A stretch of 64,000 nucleotides of DNA. Origin: Psychrobacter lutiphocae DSM 21542 (GTDB lineage: Bacteria > Pseudomonadota > Gammaproteobacteria > Pseudomonadales > Moraxellaceae). The notes under the pieces were generated by a model that did not search any database, had not been told where the DNA came from, and was given only the letters and a program-made list of their open reading frames with translations. Made by a program: the position numbers and the translations under genes. The stretch spans positions 1,752-65,751 of the forward strand of contig NZ_KB907624.1 of assembly GCF_000382145.1 (NCBI RefSeq), in the 5' to 3' direction. Numbering within the stretch: position 1 is the stretch's first letter; every line of letters starts with the position of its first letter. This document shows positions 28,005 to 35,779 of the stretch, piece by piece.

Positions 28005-28046
28005 AGCAAGTCCTTATAGTTTTTAGTTAATTAATCATTAAATAAG

Positions 28047-28075
28047 ATAATACATTAAGATTTTTAAAAAAACAA
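28047..28075 (-). promoter_or_regulatory. csy operon promoter
   Basis: On the minus strand, -35 TTGTTT (28070-28075), a 17-bp spacer and -10 TATTAT (28047-28052). Transcription would start near 28040 and leave a leader of about 36 nt before csy1. The -35 box begins 3 bp from the CC PAM at 28079-28080. Confidence 0.7.
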
Positions 28076-28078
28076 TAA

Positions 28079-28112
28079 CCGTAGTAGCTTATTAATAGAA
28101 AATATATATTTT
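28079..28112 (+). promoter_or_regulatory. PAM and partial protospacer for the mini-CRISPR guide
   Basis: CC (28079-28080) is followed by GTAGTAGCTTA (28081-28091), identical to the first 11 nt of the mini-array guide at 28169. Position 12 differs, 13-15 match, 16 differs, 17 matches and 18-20 differ. Positions 12 and 18 are sixth-position bases, which type I complexes flip out. Csy binding here would cover DNA next to the csy1 -35 box. Confidence 0.75.
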
Positions 28113-28138
28113 ACAGTATATGATTTTTAATCTATTAT
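28110..28138 (+). promoter_or_regulatory. Promoter of the mini-CRISPR RNA
   Basis: -35 TTTACA (28110-28115), 17-bp spacer, -10 TATTAT (28133-28138). The predicted transcription start, near 28145, falls at the foot of the first repeat hairpin, so the RNA would begin almost directly with the Cas6f recognition stem. It is divergent from the csy promoter. Confidence 0.7.
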
Positions 28139-28140
28139 GC

Positions 28141-28216
28141 ACCTATCACCGCTAAGGTGACTTAGAGAGTAGTAGCTTAGTAAAATTCTTTTACCACCGC
28201 ACAGGTGGCTTAATAT
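28141..28216 (+). ncRNA. CreR-like Cas-regulating RNA (degenerate two-repeat mini-CRISPR)
   Basis: Two degenerate I-F repeats in the sense orientation on the plus strand flank a 20-nt guide (28169-28188). The first (28141-28168) matches 19 of 28 bases of the array repeat. Its hairpin TCACC..GGTGA keeps pairing because the outer C-G became T-A, and it keeps the handle CTTAGAGA. The second (28189-28216) matches 23 of 28, including the whole 20-base core with the hairpin. Cas6f cleavage would give a roughly 48-nt RNA with handle, 20-nt guide and 3' hairpin. The guide matches the csy1 promoter next to a CC PAM. Known analogues are CreR RNAs and CreA antitoxins; the function here is inferred. Confidence 0.8.
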
Positions 28217-28228
28217 AAAGATATCGAG

Positions 28229-31200
28229 TCATTGTTCTTGATATAAGCCTAACTGATACTGATAAATAAAGGGTACGTTATCATTTTGATAGGGTGATGG
28301 TTTTATTTCACCAAACTTCTGACTGATACTCTCTAAATCGTAGTTTTTATCTTCATTAGAGAAATCTTCAATAAGCTTTTGATAAACAGATAAAGGGTTT
28401 AAATCAAACCAGAATTTATTACCAGCACCTTTTAATAATTCGTCATTATCTTTAATATGAAAAGTAACACCTACGTTTTTAGCTGGATGAAAACGTTTGG
28501 TAGGGTCATGCTCATCAGGGTTAGCCCATTTAAAGGTAGGCTTAATAAACGTATCTGTTAACCATAAGTGATATGAATCACTTTTAACTGACTTTCTAAA
28601 ACGCTGTTGGCGTTGGATTTCACCACTCCAATGCGGATGATGTTTCCACCAGTTAGAAGCATGTTGATGAGTTTGTGTATCATGAAGCAGTTGTCTGTGT
28701 AATGCTTTGTGTTCAAGTTCATCAAGATACTGGGTTTTAGGATTGTTAGGTTGGAAATTAACAGGATTAATAATTTTCGAAGTTGAATCAATGCTTAAAT
28801 AATTGGCTTCTTGTAAAACATTGCTTAAATCGTGGTCAGTTAATTTTAATTTTTTTTGCTCGAATCCAGGTTTAACAAAACATTTTTCTTCGTTTTTTAA
28901 GGCTCTAACATTTTTATTGAGCAAGCTAATATTAGCAGATGTAGGATGGTGGTCTCGATGACGCAATACTCGACCAGCCAACTGCACCATTGAGCGAATA
29001 GAGCTAGGCTCAACTATCGCCCAATCATAATCATGGTCACGTCCAACTTCGGCAACAGGCGATGCTAAAACGACAAATACATGATGTGTATGCGAGCTTG
29101 AATTGATGTTTGCGCCAACTCCTTTATCAATAGTCCAAATTTGCTTAGGGTCTTTACGCTTCAATATGGTATCAAGGTTTTGTTCAATGTGAGAGCGAAT
29201 AGCTAGGGGAAAACGACTGTGATAAATACAATAATGAATGATGGTATCTTTGGGTGCATCCTTTGCCAATAGATATTTAGCAACTTGTATCAAGGGATCA
29301 ATATTTGCCATACGAACCAACCCGATTGAGACATGCTTGTTATCTTTGCTTAGATGATGAGCTTGGTGAAGCTGGCTAATTTCATCATAGATTGTATTTG
29401 CCATATTTTCATGAGCAGTTAAAGTAGCATCTTCATTTATAATTGCGATTTTACCAATACGCTTTGGCGGTAGCTTTTTTAGAGCGTTTATACGAGTAGT
29501 AACAAATTTTTCATGGGCAGTCTTAAATCCTTTGAAATTATCAAATTCAATCAAAGCTTCAATTGGCTTTTGGGTTTCGTCAAACCAAGCGCATTGAATG
29601 TTATTGTCCCAATCCGCAATATTTGCTTTCGCATATTCTTTCCAACCACTTTTATAAGCTTCAAAACAGGCAAAAACTAGAGCAGGGGGCATGGTAGCGG
29701 TTGATAAAAGCACACGGCTACCTAGCATTGCCGACCAGTGGATAAGTCTACATAACGCTGGTAAATCGCTTAATCCAAAGTCATCAGGTTCATCGAGGAT
29801 TAAGTCACTAGTTAGAAGTCGAAGCATGGGGGCAATTTGTTGCCCGCCTCTAATGCCTTCTGTAGCAGGAATTAAATGGTCAATGGTACAAACTAAAACT
29901 GGAGGTAATAATAGCTTATTGATACGAGGTTTATTTTTAGTCCATTTGGTTAAAGGATGATTGGTTACTTTACCTTGATAGTCGAGATAAAGCTCTGCAT
30001 TAATAAAATCATCAGCAGATTCACTGCCTAGCGTTTCAGTGTCTTCTTTCTTTACAGAATCTTGATGCTTATTTTGATTTTTCTCAAATAAAGCTTTTAC
30101 TGTAATACCGCCTACGGCAATAGATAAATCTTCTTCAGTTAGTTTCATGACTTCTTGAAACTCTTTACCAGTCTGTAAGGTTAGAGTTCTAAGTCCAAGC
30201 GCAACATTAAAGCGAACCCGTCCTGTTTGTTGTCCGATAGCATAGAGGATTTTAGCGTTACAAAGCGTTTTACCACTACCAGTAGACGCCATATTGATGC
30301 CAAAAAACCCATTTTTATCTGTGTTACTACCTATTGATTTAGCGAGCTTTTGTGCATCGTCTTGCCAGCTAAACTTTTCAACCAGTAGCTTTGCTTTATC
30401 TTTAGTTAGATTTTGCTCCTTAAGGTTATCTTTAAGTAAGTTTGCCAAAAAGTCATTATCGAGTAAGCCGTTTAACTCACGCTTTAGGCGAGGTAGGTTT
30501 TTACTAATTTCTTCAGCTTCTCGACCCACGCCGACGAGGTGCTGGTCAAGCTGTTGTTTATAAACTTTGGTGTCATTTTCATCCCAATCGGTATTGGCGT
30601 AAACGCTATATCTATCATCTTTATATTTACCTAAATGCCGAGCGCTCTTACTGGTTTCAATATCTAATGAGGAAACATAATGGTCTGCCATCATCAAAGC
30701 CAAACGTGATAGGTGAGTGCTAAATAATCTATCATGTAATAGGCTAAGTTTAGGTGTGGCATCTTCCCGATGAGTTAGACTATTTAGGTAGGGTTGTAAT
30801 TCACCTTTTGCTTCACTTGCTATTAAGCAGGCATGAGAGCGCCATTGATGACTATGATAAGGTAGAGTATTTTCATTAAATGACCAATTGTCTTTGATAC
30901 GTGATGCTTGCTCATCATCAACACAATTAGGTGAGTTCCAAAAATCTTTAAAATACTTAAACCACTTAGGTATATCCTCAAATAGTGGTAGAGGGTCTTT
31001 AAGATTGTTTTTATTTTTATTTTCAAGGTTGTTTTTGTATTGAGGATAAATAGGCAGTTTATGATGCGACACAATCAGCCATGCGACCAGTTGAGCAAAA
31101 GGAGGTAATCTATTAAATGGATTACGATTTTCTATTGAAATTTTATCAATACCATCACGGTATATATTAGTCGTATTCTCAAAGTGACCATTCGCTAATT

Positions 31201-31717
31201 TATTTAGCCATGTTTCATCGTCGTTATCTCTAACAAAAGCCTCAAATAATCTTAACGACACCCACTCATGGCGATAAGGTTCAAAAGTCTCTGTTTTAAG
31301 ATTAGGATTTATTTTATCTTGAAATAATTTATTAGCTTTGCCAAAATCATGGAATAAACCTGCTATAGCACTGGCATATTGAATTAGGGGTAAACTTTTC
31401 CACTCAAAACTGTCTTGATAAGCCGTTATATCATCTTCGGTCCAGTTAACCGGCACAATCCCCACTTCATTAAATTTACGTTTATTACCCACAATCCAAA
31501 CCAGCTCAGTACGTTGGCGGGTACGCACTCGGTGGCAACTAACCGCCGTTGAGCGGGTTGCTGATTGTCTTAATAGCTTTTTAACTGTAACCAAACCCTC
31601 TTCGGTAATCGCCGTTTGCCACACATTATCGCCAATACGATTGGCAAAGGCATCCAAAATACGCCGAGTACGCTTTAAGGCTTTTTTCTCACATTGAGAG
31701 ACGAGGGTGACGAGCAT
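28229..31717 (-). CDS. cas3: Cas2-Cas3 fusion nuclease-helicase (type I-F)
   Basis: A single 1162-residue protein joins a Cas2 domain (about residues 1-95, beginning MLVTLVSQCEKKALKRTRRILD), used with Cas1 in adaptation, to the Cas3 effector. The HD nuclease is marked by GLFHDFGKANK (HD at 123-124). The SF2 helicase has Walker A MASTGSGKT (about 476-484) and a DExx-type DEPD (about 637-640), then ASPVAEVGRDHDYDW and QLAGRVLRH as later helicase motifs. No truncation is seen. An AAGGA ribosome site precedes the ATG. The 288-bp gap from cas1 holds a family A repeat, so cas3 may have its own promoter or read through it. Its 3' end faces the CreR-like RNA, whose longer transcripts would be antisense to it. 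Confidence 0.97.
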   Translation of the reverse strand: MLVTLVSQCEKKALKRTRRILDAFANRIGDNVWQTAITEEGLVTVKKLLRQSATRSTAVSCHRVRTRQRTELVWIVGNKRKFNEVGIVPVNWTEDDITAYQDSFEWKSLPLIQYASAIAGLFHDFGKANKLFQDKINPNLKTETFEPYRHEWVSLRLFEAFVRDNDDETWLNKLANGHFENTTNIYRDGIDKISIENRNPFNRLPPFAQLVAWLIVSHHKLPIYPQYKNNLENKNKNNLKDPLPLFEDIPKWFKYFKDFWNSPNCVDDEQASRIKDNWSFNENTLPYHSHQWRSHACLIASEAKGELQPYLNSLTHREDATPKLSLLHDRLFSTHLSRLALMMADHYVSSLDIETSKSARHLGKYKDDRYSVYANTDWDENDTKVYKQQLDQHLVGVGREAEEISKNLPRLKRELNGLLDNDFLANLLKDNLKEQNLTKDKAKLLVEKFSWQDDAQKLAKSIGSNTDKNGFFGINMASTGSGKTLCNAKILYAIGQQTGRVRFNVALGLRTLTLQTGKEFQEVMKLTEEDLSIAVGGITVKALFEKNQNKHQDSVKKEDTETLGSESADDFINAELYLDYQGKVTNHPLTKWTKNKPRINKLLLPPVLVCTIDHLIPATEGIRGGQQIAPMLRLLTSDLILDEPDDFGLSDLPALCRLIHWSAMLGSRVLLSTATMPPALVFACFEAYKSGWKEYAKANIADWDNNIQCAWFDETQKPIEALIEFDNFKGFKTAHEKFVTTRINALKKLPPKRIGKIAIINEDATLTAHENMANTIYDEISQLHQAHHLSKDNKHVSIGLVRMANIDPLIQVAKYLLAKDAPKDTIIHYCIYHSRFPLAIRSHIEQNLDTILKRKDPKQIWTIDKGVGANINSSSHTHHVFVVLASPVAEVGRDHDYDWAIVEPSSIRSMVQLAGRVLRHRDHHPTSANISLLNKNVRALKNEEKCFVKPGFEQKKLKLTDHDLSNVLQEANYLSIDSTSKIINPVNFQPNNPKTQYLDELEHKALHRQLLHDTQTHQHASNWWKHHPHWSGEIQRQQRFRKSVKSDSYHLWLTDTFIKPTFKWANPDEHDPTKRFHPAKNVGVTFHIKDNDELLKGAGNKFWFDLNPLSVYQKLIEDFSNEDKNYDLESISQKFGEIKPSPYQNDNVPFIYQYQLGLYQEQ

Positions 31718-31810
31718 GGGGGTTTCCTTGAGCGATGTCTTCGATTATTTATGTTTTTTTGGATTTAGATGTTAAAGCTCTGTATTTCAAAATAAGTTTG
31801 AATATATAGA

Positions 31811-31952
31811 GCGGTTTAGCCCTGACAGTAGCGGATATACTTGCTTGACCACTTGGTTGCGGTGACTTAGCCAGAAGGGGTATCGAGATAACAGGAACAC
31901 TGCTGGCTATTAGTCACCGCCCAAGTGGCAAGCAAGATAGTAGCGTATGGCA
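31811..31952 (-). repeat. Dispersed palindromic repeat family A, copy 3, between cas1 and cas3
   Basis: Inverted relative to the other copies: GCGGTTTAGCC at 31811 and TAGTAGCG at about 31941 are the conserved ends. Arms CCACTTGGTTGCGGTGACT (31849-31867) and AGTCACCGCCCAAGTGG (31912-31928) are complementary but again differ in sequence from other copies. It fills most of the cas1-cas3 gap and lies in the transcript if the two genes are co-transcribed. Confidence 0.85.
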
Positions 31953-32005
31953 GGATAAGCTACAAAACGAGCTGTTCAACAAGTAGCAGTTTAAAAGCTA
32001 GCGGC

Positions 32006-32995
32006 TTAATTCCAATCGGTTTTTAATGCCAATCCCTTAACCACATCGAACATCTCATCAAGCGCCTTATATTGAGTAAAGTAGTTTAAGCACTCTTGGC
32101 GAAACTCTTGCTCGCTGCGGTTTTCGCTAGCGCAAATAAAGGACAGTGGTAACACCAGCGCATCCTTCACAATGTCAGCGATATCAAATACCAATGCGCC
32201 ACGTCTGGTTTTACCATGCATCACCGCAAAGCCATGGGGGATGCCGAGCACCCAAGCAGTGGTTGCGCCAAGCCCGTAAGCTAGATAATTGCCATGATTT
32301 AGGAATGCATTGGCTTTATCAAGTCCGTCGTGCTCTCTGCTAAAGCCATTATAATTGGTATTTTCTGCGGCCACTTTGTACAAAGATTTGGTTAAGCGGG
32401 CCTCTAGTTGCAGTAGGTGCATGACGCTATTTTGCAACGAAATTTGGCTTTGGTGCTTATCTAGTAAGCTTGTGATATCTGGTTGCTGGCTGTCAAAGCC
32501 ATGTTGTTTGAATGCTTTGTTGCGCTGCCATACGGAGCGTAAAAATTCGATGCGTGCCAGTTGCATGAGTTGAGCCGCTTGCAGACGTTTGTCATCATCA
32601 AACCACCAGCTCATCCAGCCTTGAATGTATTCAGTAGGTCGGTATTCGCTTTGTGGGGTCAGCCATTCGACAAAGATTTCTTTCTCGCTACCCATAAACA
32701 GCGGCGTACCACCACCGCCACAAAAACCGACGAGTACGCCAGCTTGTGATAGCAAGCGCATGGCGGCTTGGGTGATGGAGGTGCCTGTGCCGAGAAGTAG
32801 GGAGGTGGTGTTGGCGATGGGGATGTTAAAGTATTGATTGGCTTTGTCTTCTTCGGTGAGGTACAGCACCCTACCATCTTTCTGAAGGATGCGACAGTGA
32901 GATAAATAGTAGATATTGGCACGTTTGGAGTGCAAGATGGTCTTTAGATCTGAGGAGACAAAGCTGGTGTCAAGGTAGGGGTTTTTGGCTGGCAT
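32006..32995 (-). CDS. cas1: CRISPR integrase Cas1 (type I-F)
   Basis: The spacer integrase, working with the Cas2 domain of Cas2-3. The 329-residue sequence has the type I-F pattern: a short N-terminal beta domain (ILHSKRANIYYLSHCRI, VLYLTEEDKANQYFNIPI), TTSLLLGTGTSITQAAMRLL, VGFCGGGG, and a helical C-terminal domain with catalytic Glu in LLQLEARLTKSLYK, His in IPHGFAVMHGKTRRGALVFD and a following acidic residue. An AAGGA site precedes the ATG. It is the promoter-proximal gene of the locus. Confidence 0.97.
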   Translation of the reverse strand: MPAKNPYLDTSFVSSDLKTILHSKRANIYYLSHCRILQKDGRVLYLTEEDKANQYFNIPIANTTSLLLGTGTSITQAAMRLLSQAGVLVGFCGGGGTPLFMGSEKEIFVEWLTPQSEYRPTEYIQGWMSWWFDDDKRLQAAQLMQLARIEFLRSVWQRNKAFKQHGFDSQQPDITSLLDKHQSQISLQNSVMHLLQLEARLTKSLYKVAAENTNYNGFSREHDGLDKANAFLNHGNYLAYGLGATTAWVLGIPHGFAVMHGKTRRGALVFDIADIVKDALVLPLSFICASENRSEQEFRQECLNYFTQYKALDEMFDVVKGLALKTDWN

Positions 32996-33001
32996 GAGTC
33001 G

Positions 33002-33362
33002 TCCTTGAAGTCACTTTTTAATTAACATCTTTATTAATATCTGCATTAATTGATGATAAACAAAAAGTGACACACAGACAATAGCAACCAACACAATAGG
33101 CGACAGTAATTGTCGTCCAAATTACAGCCTCAGTTAAATGATGGTGTTAGTTAAATTATAATATCAGTTATCGTTTAAATATCACATTGAGTCAGTCTTG
33201 TTATAAAGCTGAGCGTAACTCCTCTTATTAGTAATGCTAATTAGCCAATAATCAGTTCTAGTGAATATCAAAGCCTATAAGAATCCACAAAATAAATAGT
33301 AATGTTTATTAGTTATAGCCTAAAAACTACGTATTATAAGGCTAAGCAAAACCACCACCCAC
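33002..33362. other. Intergenic upstream of cas1
   Basis: AT-rich, no gene. It should contain the cas1 promoter (minus strand). I searched it by eye for CRISPR-repeat-like hairpins or copies of the mini-array guide and saw none, so the crRNA-guided control appears limited to csy1. Confidence 0.4.
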
Positions 33363-33396
33363 AAAAAAAACCCTAAGCAAATGAACGCTTAGGGTT
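33363..33396 (-). terminator. Terminator of the tRNA transcript
   Basis: CCCTAAGC (33371-33378) pairs with GCTTAGGG (33387-33394). The eight A bases at 33363-33370 form the U-run on the minus strand, after tRNA-Asp. Confidence 0.85.
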
Positions 33397-33438
33397 GAAA
33401 CTTTGTACTTAATTAAAAGATAACTTAAGTTTTAAATA

Positions 33439-33515
33439 TGGCGCAGCGGACGGGACTCGAACCCGCGACCCCCGGCGTGACAGGCCGGTATTCTAACCAA
33501 CTGAACTACCGCTGC
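33439..33515 (-). tRNA. tRNA-Asp (GUC)
   Basis: Seventy-seven bases on the minus strand with acceptor GCAGCGG/CCGCTGC, D arm AGTTCAGTTGGTTAGAA, anticodon loop CCTGTCACG (anticodon GTC), T arm GGTTCGAGTCC, discriminator G and encoded CCA. Downstream of tRNA-Val in the same transcript. Confidence 0.96.
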
Positions 33516-33573
33516 TAGTCGCTTTAGAATATTTAGCCACTTTCTAAAATAAGTGGTTTACTCAATAAAAGAG

Positions 33574-33649
33574 TGGTGGGTGATGACAGGCTCGAACTGC
33601 CGACATTCTGCGTGTAAGGCAGACGCTCTACCAACTGAGCTAATCACCC
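33574..33649 (-). tRNA. tRNA-Val (UAC)
   Basis: Seventy-six bases on the minus strand with acceptor GGGTGAT/ATCACCC, D arm TAGCTCAGTTGGTAGAG, anticodon loop CCTTACACG (anticodon TAC), T arm AGTTCGAGCCT and encoded CCA. It precedes tRNA-Asp by 58 bp; both probably come from one precursor. Confidence 0.96.
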
Positions 33650-33686
33650 TGAGCAAGGATACAGATGAAGCACTGCTTCATCCCTT

Positions 33687-33731
33687 GCGCAAGAGAAAAT
33701 CCCTTAGAGGGGATTTTCTGATAACTTAAAT
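33687..33731. repeat. 45-bp hairpin repeat, copy 1
   Basis: Identical to 33835-33879. It contains AGAAAATCCC / GGGGATTTTCT around a 5-base loop. It lies directly upstream of the tRNA-Val gene, in or near its promoter region. Confidence 0.9.
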
Positions 33732-34353
33732 ACCTTTAATGACTATAAAGAGTCACTACCTTTTTAGCTTCGCAAGAGCCAAGCTGTGCTTGGCTAAAAG
33801 CCAAATACCTTGCAACATCTATTAAAGATAGATTGCGCAAGAGAAAATCCCTTAGAGGGGATTTTCTGATAACTTAAATTCCTGCTAGATCTTACAAGGG
33901 AAATCCTTTAAATAGGATTTCCAAAAAATCTAACTTACAACAAACAAAAGAACCATATATCCTCTGAATGTAGGTGCGTATTATATAGGCTAAATTTTTG
34001 TTGTCAAATTTTTTTTTGAAATTACTTTGAAAAAAGTGGCTTTTAAATTTTTATAAGTAATCCGACAAAATTAAACAGATATAGTTTTAAACTCCCCAAA
34101 GTTCATAAAAAGGCATTACCTTCTGTTTAAACTGCTCTTTATACGCAATAAATAAAAACACCAACTGTAAAAGCACCTTCTAATATTTTAGTAACTCCTA
34201 GCAAACAATTATTAGATTCTCTAAGCCAACTCATCCCTATTATAAACAGTTATCAAGCTCAAGCCATGCCCGAGTTATGATAAACTAAGCATTATCAGGT
34301 TTTATATCAACCAAACCATCACTTTATAATCATAAACCTAACAAGAGACGTCC
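33732..34353. other. Repeat-rich, then AT-rich intergenic before ftsY
   Basis: No gene. It holds an inverted pair (AGCCAAGC / GCTTGGCT, about 33778-33795), the second 45-bp hairpin copy (33835-33879) and a palindrome at 33895-33922 that matches 21649-21676 in inverted orientation. Bases 33990-34350 are very AT-rich and should contain promoters for the tRNAs (minus) and ftsY (plus). Confidence 0.4.
33835..33879. repeat. 45-bp hairpin repeat, copy 2
   Basis: Exact second copy of 33687-33731, 148 bp away in the same orientation; a recent duplication of a hairpin-bearing segment. Confidence 0.9.
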
Positions 34354-35571
34354 ATGAACAATACAAACAACCCAACTCGAGTCGTCATAGATTTAGATGG
34401 TAGCTTAGATGAGCTAGATGACGATGACATCACCTTACCGAGCCTGCCAGTAACGCCAGACATTGGCATTATCGAGACCCCACGAGTGGCACAGTCGCAA
34501 CAGCCAGAAACCAAATCAGGAGCAGTACCACAAGCGCAATCACAGCCAACTGCTGAGCCTGAGCCTACCCAAGCGATCACGCCAGCCCCTGAATCACAGC
34601 CTAAGCCACAAGATGCGTCTGAGCAATCAGCACAGAACAAAAAGCGTGGCGGTTGGTTTGCACGCATGAAGTCAGGACTGACAAAATCACGCAAAAACCT
34701 AGCCGAAGGGGTCGCCAACATCCTTATCGGCGGCAAAGAGATTGATGATGAGCTGTTAGAAGAGGTCGAAGACCAGCTACTGGTTGCCGATATTGGGGTA
34801 GATGCAACCAATAAAATTATCAAAAGCCTCACTGAGCAAGCCGCCCGTGGCGACTTGATTTACTCCCACTCTTTATATAAAGCACTTCAAAAAGAGCTGG
34901 TAGAAATATTAGAGCCCAAAGTTGCGCCACTGATTATTGATACCAGCAAAAAACCCTTTGTAATCCTAGTGGTAGGGGTCAACGGTGTCGGCAAAACGAC
35001 CACTATTGGTAAGCTTGCCAAGCGTTTACAAGCAGAAGGCAAGTCAGTGATGCTTGCCGCAGGTGACACCTTCCGTGCCGCTGCCACCGAGCAGTTACAG
35101 GTCTGGGGCGAGCGCAATAACATTCCTGTGGTAGCGCAAGGTCATGGTGCCGATAGTGCCTCAGTGGTATTCGATGCGATGCAATCTGCCAAAGCCAAAA
35201 ATATCGATGTGCTCATAGCCGATACCGCAGGACGTCTACAAAACAAAACCTACTTGATGGACGAGCTAAAAAAAGTGGTGCGTGTTATGCGCAAAGCCGA
35301 CCCTACCGCACCGCACGAAGGCATGATTGTGCTAGACGCTGGCACCGGTCAAAATGCCATCAATCAGGTGCAAATTTTCAATGACGCCGTACCTTTAACT
35401 GGCATCACTATTACCAAACTTGACGGCACTGCCAAAGGCGGTGTGGTGTTCAATATTGCCAATACCACCGACATTCCCATTCGCTATATTGGCGTTGGCG
35501 AGTCGATTGATGACCTACGCGCCTTTAGTCCCAAGCAATTTGTTGCCGCCTTATTTGAGACTGACGAGTAA
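34354..35571 (+). CDS. ftsY: Signal recognition particle receptor FtsY
   Basis: The SRP receptor GTPase that delivers nascent membrane proteins to the translocon. An acidic, then Pro/Gln/Glu-rich A domain covers about residues 1-95. The N domain follows (FARMKSGLTKSRKNLAEGVANILIG), and the G domain has GVNGVGKTTTIGKLA (G1), DTFRAAATEQL, DTAGRLQNK (G3), TKLDGTAKGG (G4) and the closing GVGESIDDLRAFSPKQFV. At 405 residues it is a typical gammaproteobacterial FtsY. An AAGAGA ribosome site precedes the ATG. Confidence 0.97.
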   Translation: MNNTNNPTRVVIDLDGSLDELDDDDITLPSLPVTPDIGIIETPRVAQSQQPETKSGAVPQAQSQPTAEPEPTQAITPAPESQPKPQDASEQSAQNKKRGGWFARMKSGLTKSRKNLAEGVANILIGGKEIDDELLEEVEDQLLVADIGVDATNKIIKSLTEQAARGDLIYSHSLYKALQKELVEILEPKVAPLIIDTSKKPFVILVVGVNGVGKTTTIGKLAKRLQAEGKSVMLAAGDTFRAAATEQLQVWGERNNIPVVAQGHGADSASVVFDAMQSAKAKNIDVLIADTAGRLQNKTYLMDELKKVVRVMRKADPTAPHEGMIVLDAGTGQNAINQVQIFNDAVPLTGITITKLDGTAKGGVVFNIANTTDIPIRYIGVGESIDDLRAFSPKQFVAALFETDE

Positions 35572-35612
35572 CGCATAACAAAGCGTATAATAAAGATGGA
35601 TAAATAGTAGCT

Positions 35613-35758
35613 CATCTCGCTTTTCGCTACTATCTTGGTTTGCACAGGGGCAGGCGCTAAGGCTAGATGTGTTCCTGACTCAGCGATACCACCTCTAGCC
35701 AAGCGCCTGCAACCCTGTGCGTCACCAAGTATATCCGCTACAATCGAGGCTAAACCGC
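35613..35758 (+). repeat. Dispersed palindromic repeat family A, copy 4
   Basis: Left end CTCGCTTTTCGCTACTATC and right end ATCGAGGCTAAACCGC. The outer arms at 35642-35658 and 35702-35720 match those of copies 1 and 5, but the inner apical part differs (GGCTAGATGTGTTCC..CTCTAGCC). It sits 41 bp after the ftsY stop. Confidence 0.85.
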
Positions 35759-35779
35759 ACCTTCAGTCCACCCTCAGCT

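Noticed and set aside
28169-28188. The mini-array guide as a normal anti-phage spacer
   Set aside because: It is only 20 nt, lies between decayed repeats on the opposite strand from the array, and its seed matches the neighbouring promoter with a correct PAM, which a phage-derived spacer would not be expected to do.
33002-33362. A second crRNA-guided control site upstream of cas1
   Set aside because: No repeat-like hairpin, and no stretch matching the mini-array guide next to a CC, was found by eye.
34338-34832. 164-residue Ser/Cys-rich frame antisense to ftsY
   Set aside because: Low-complexity shadow of the ftsY acidic region on the other strand; ftsY is certain.
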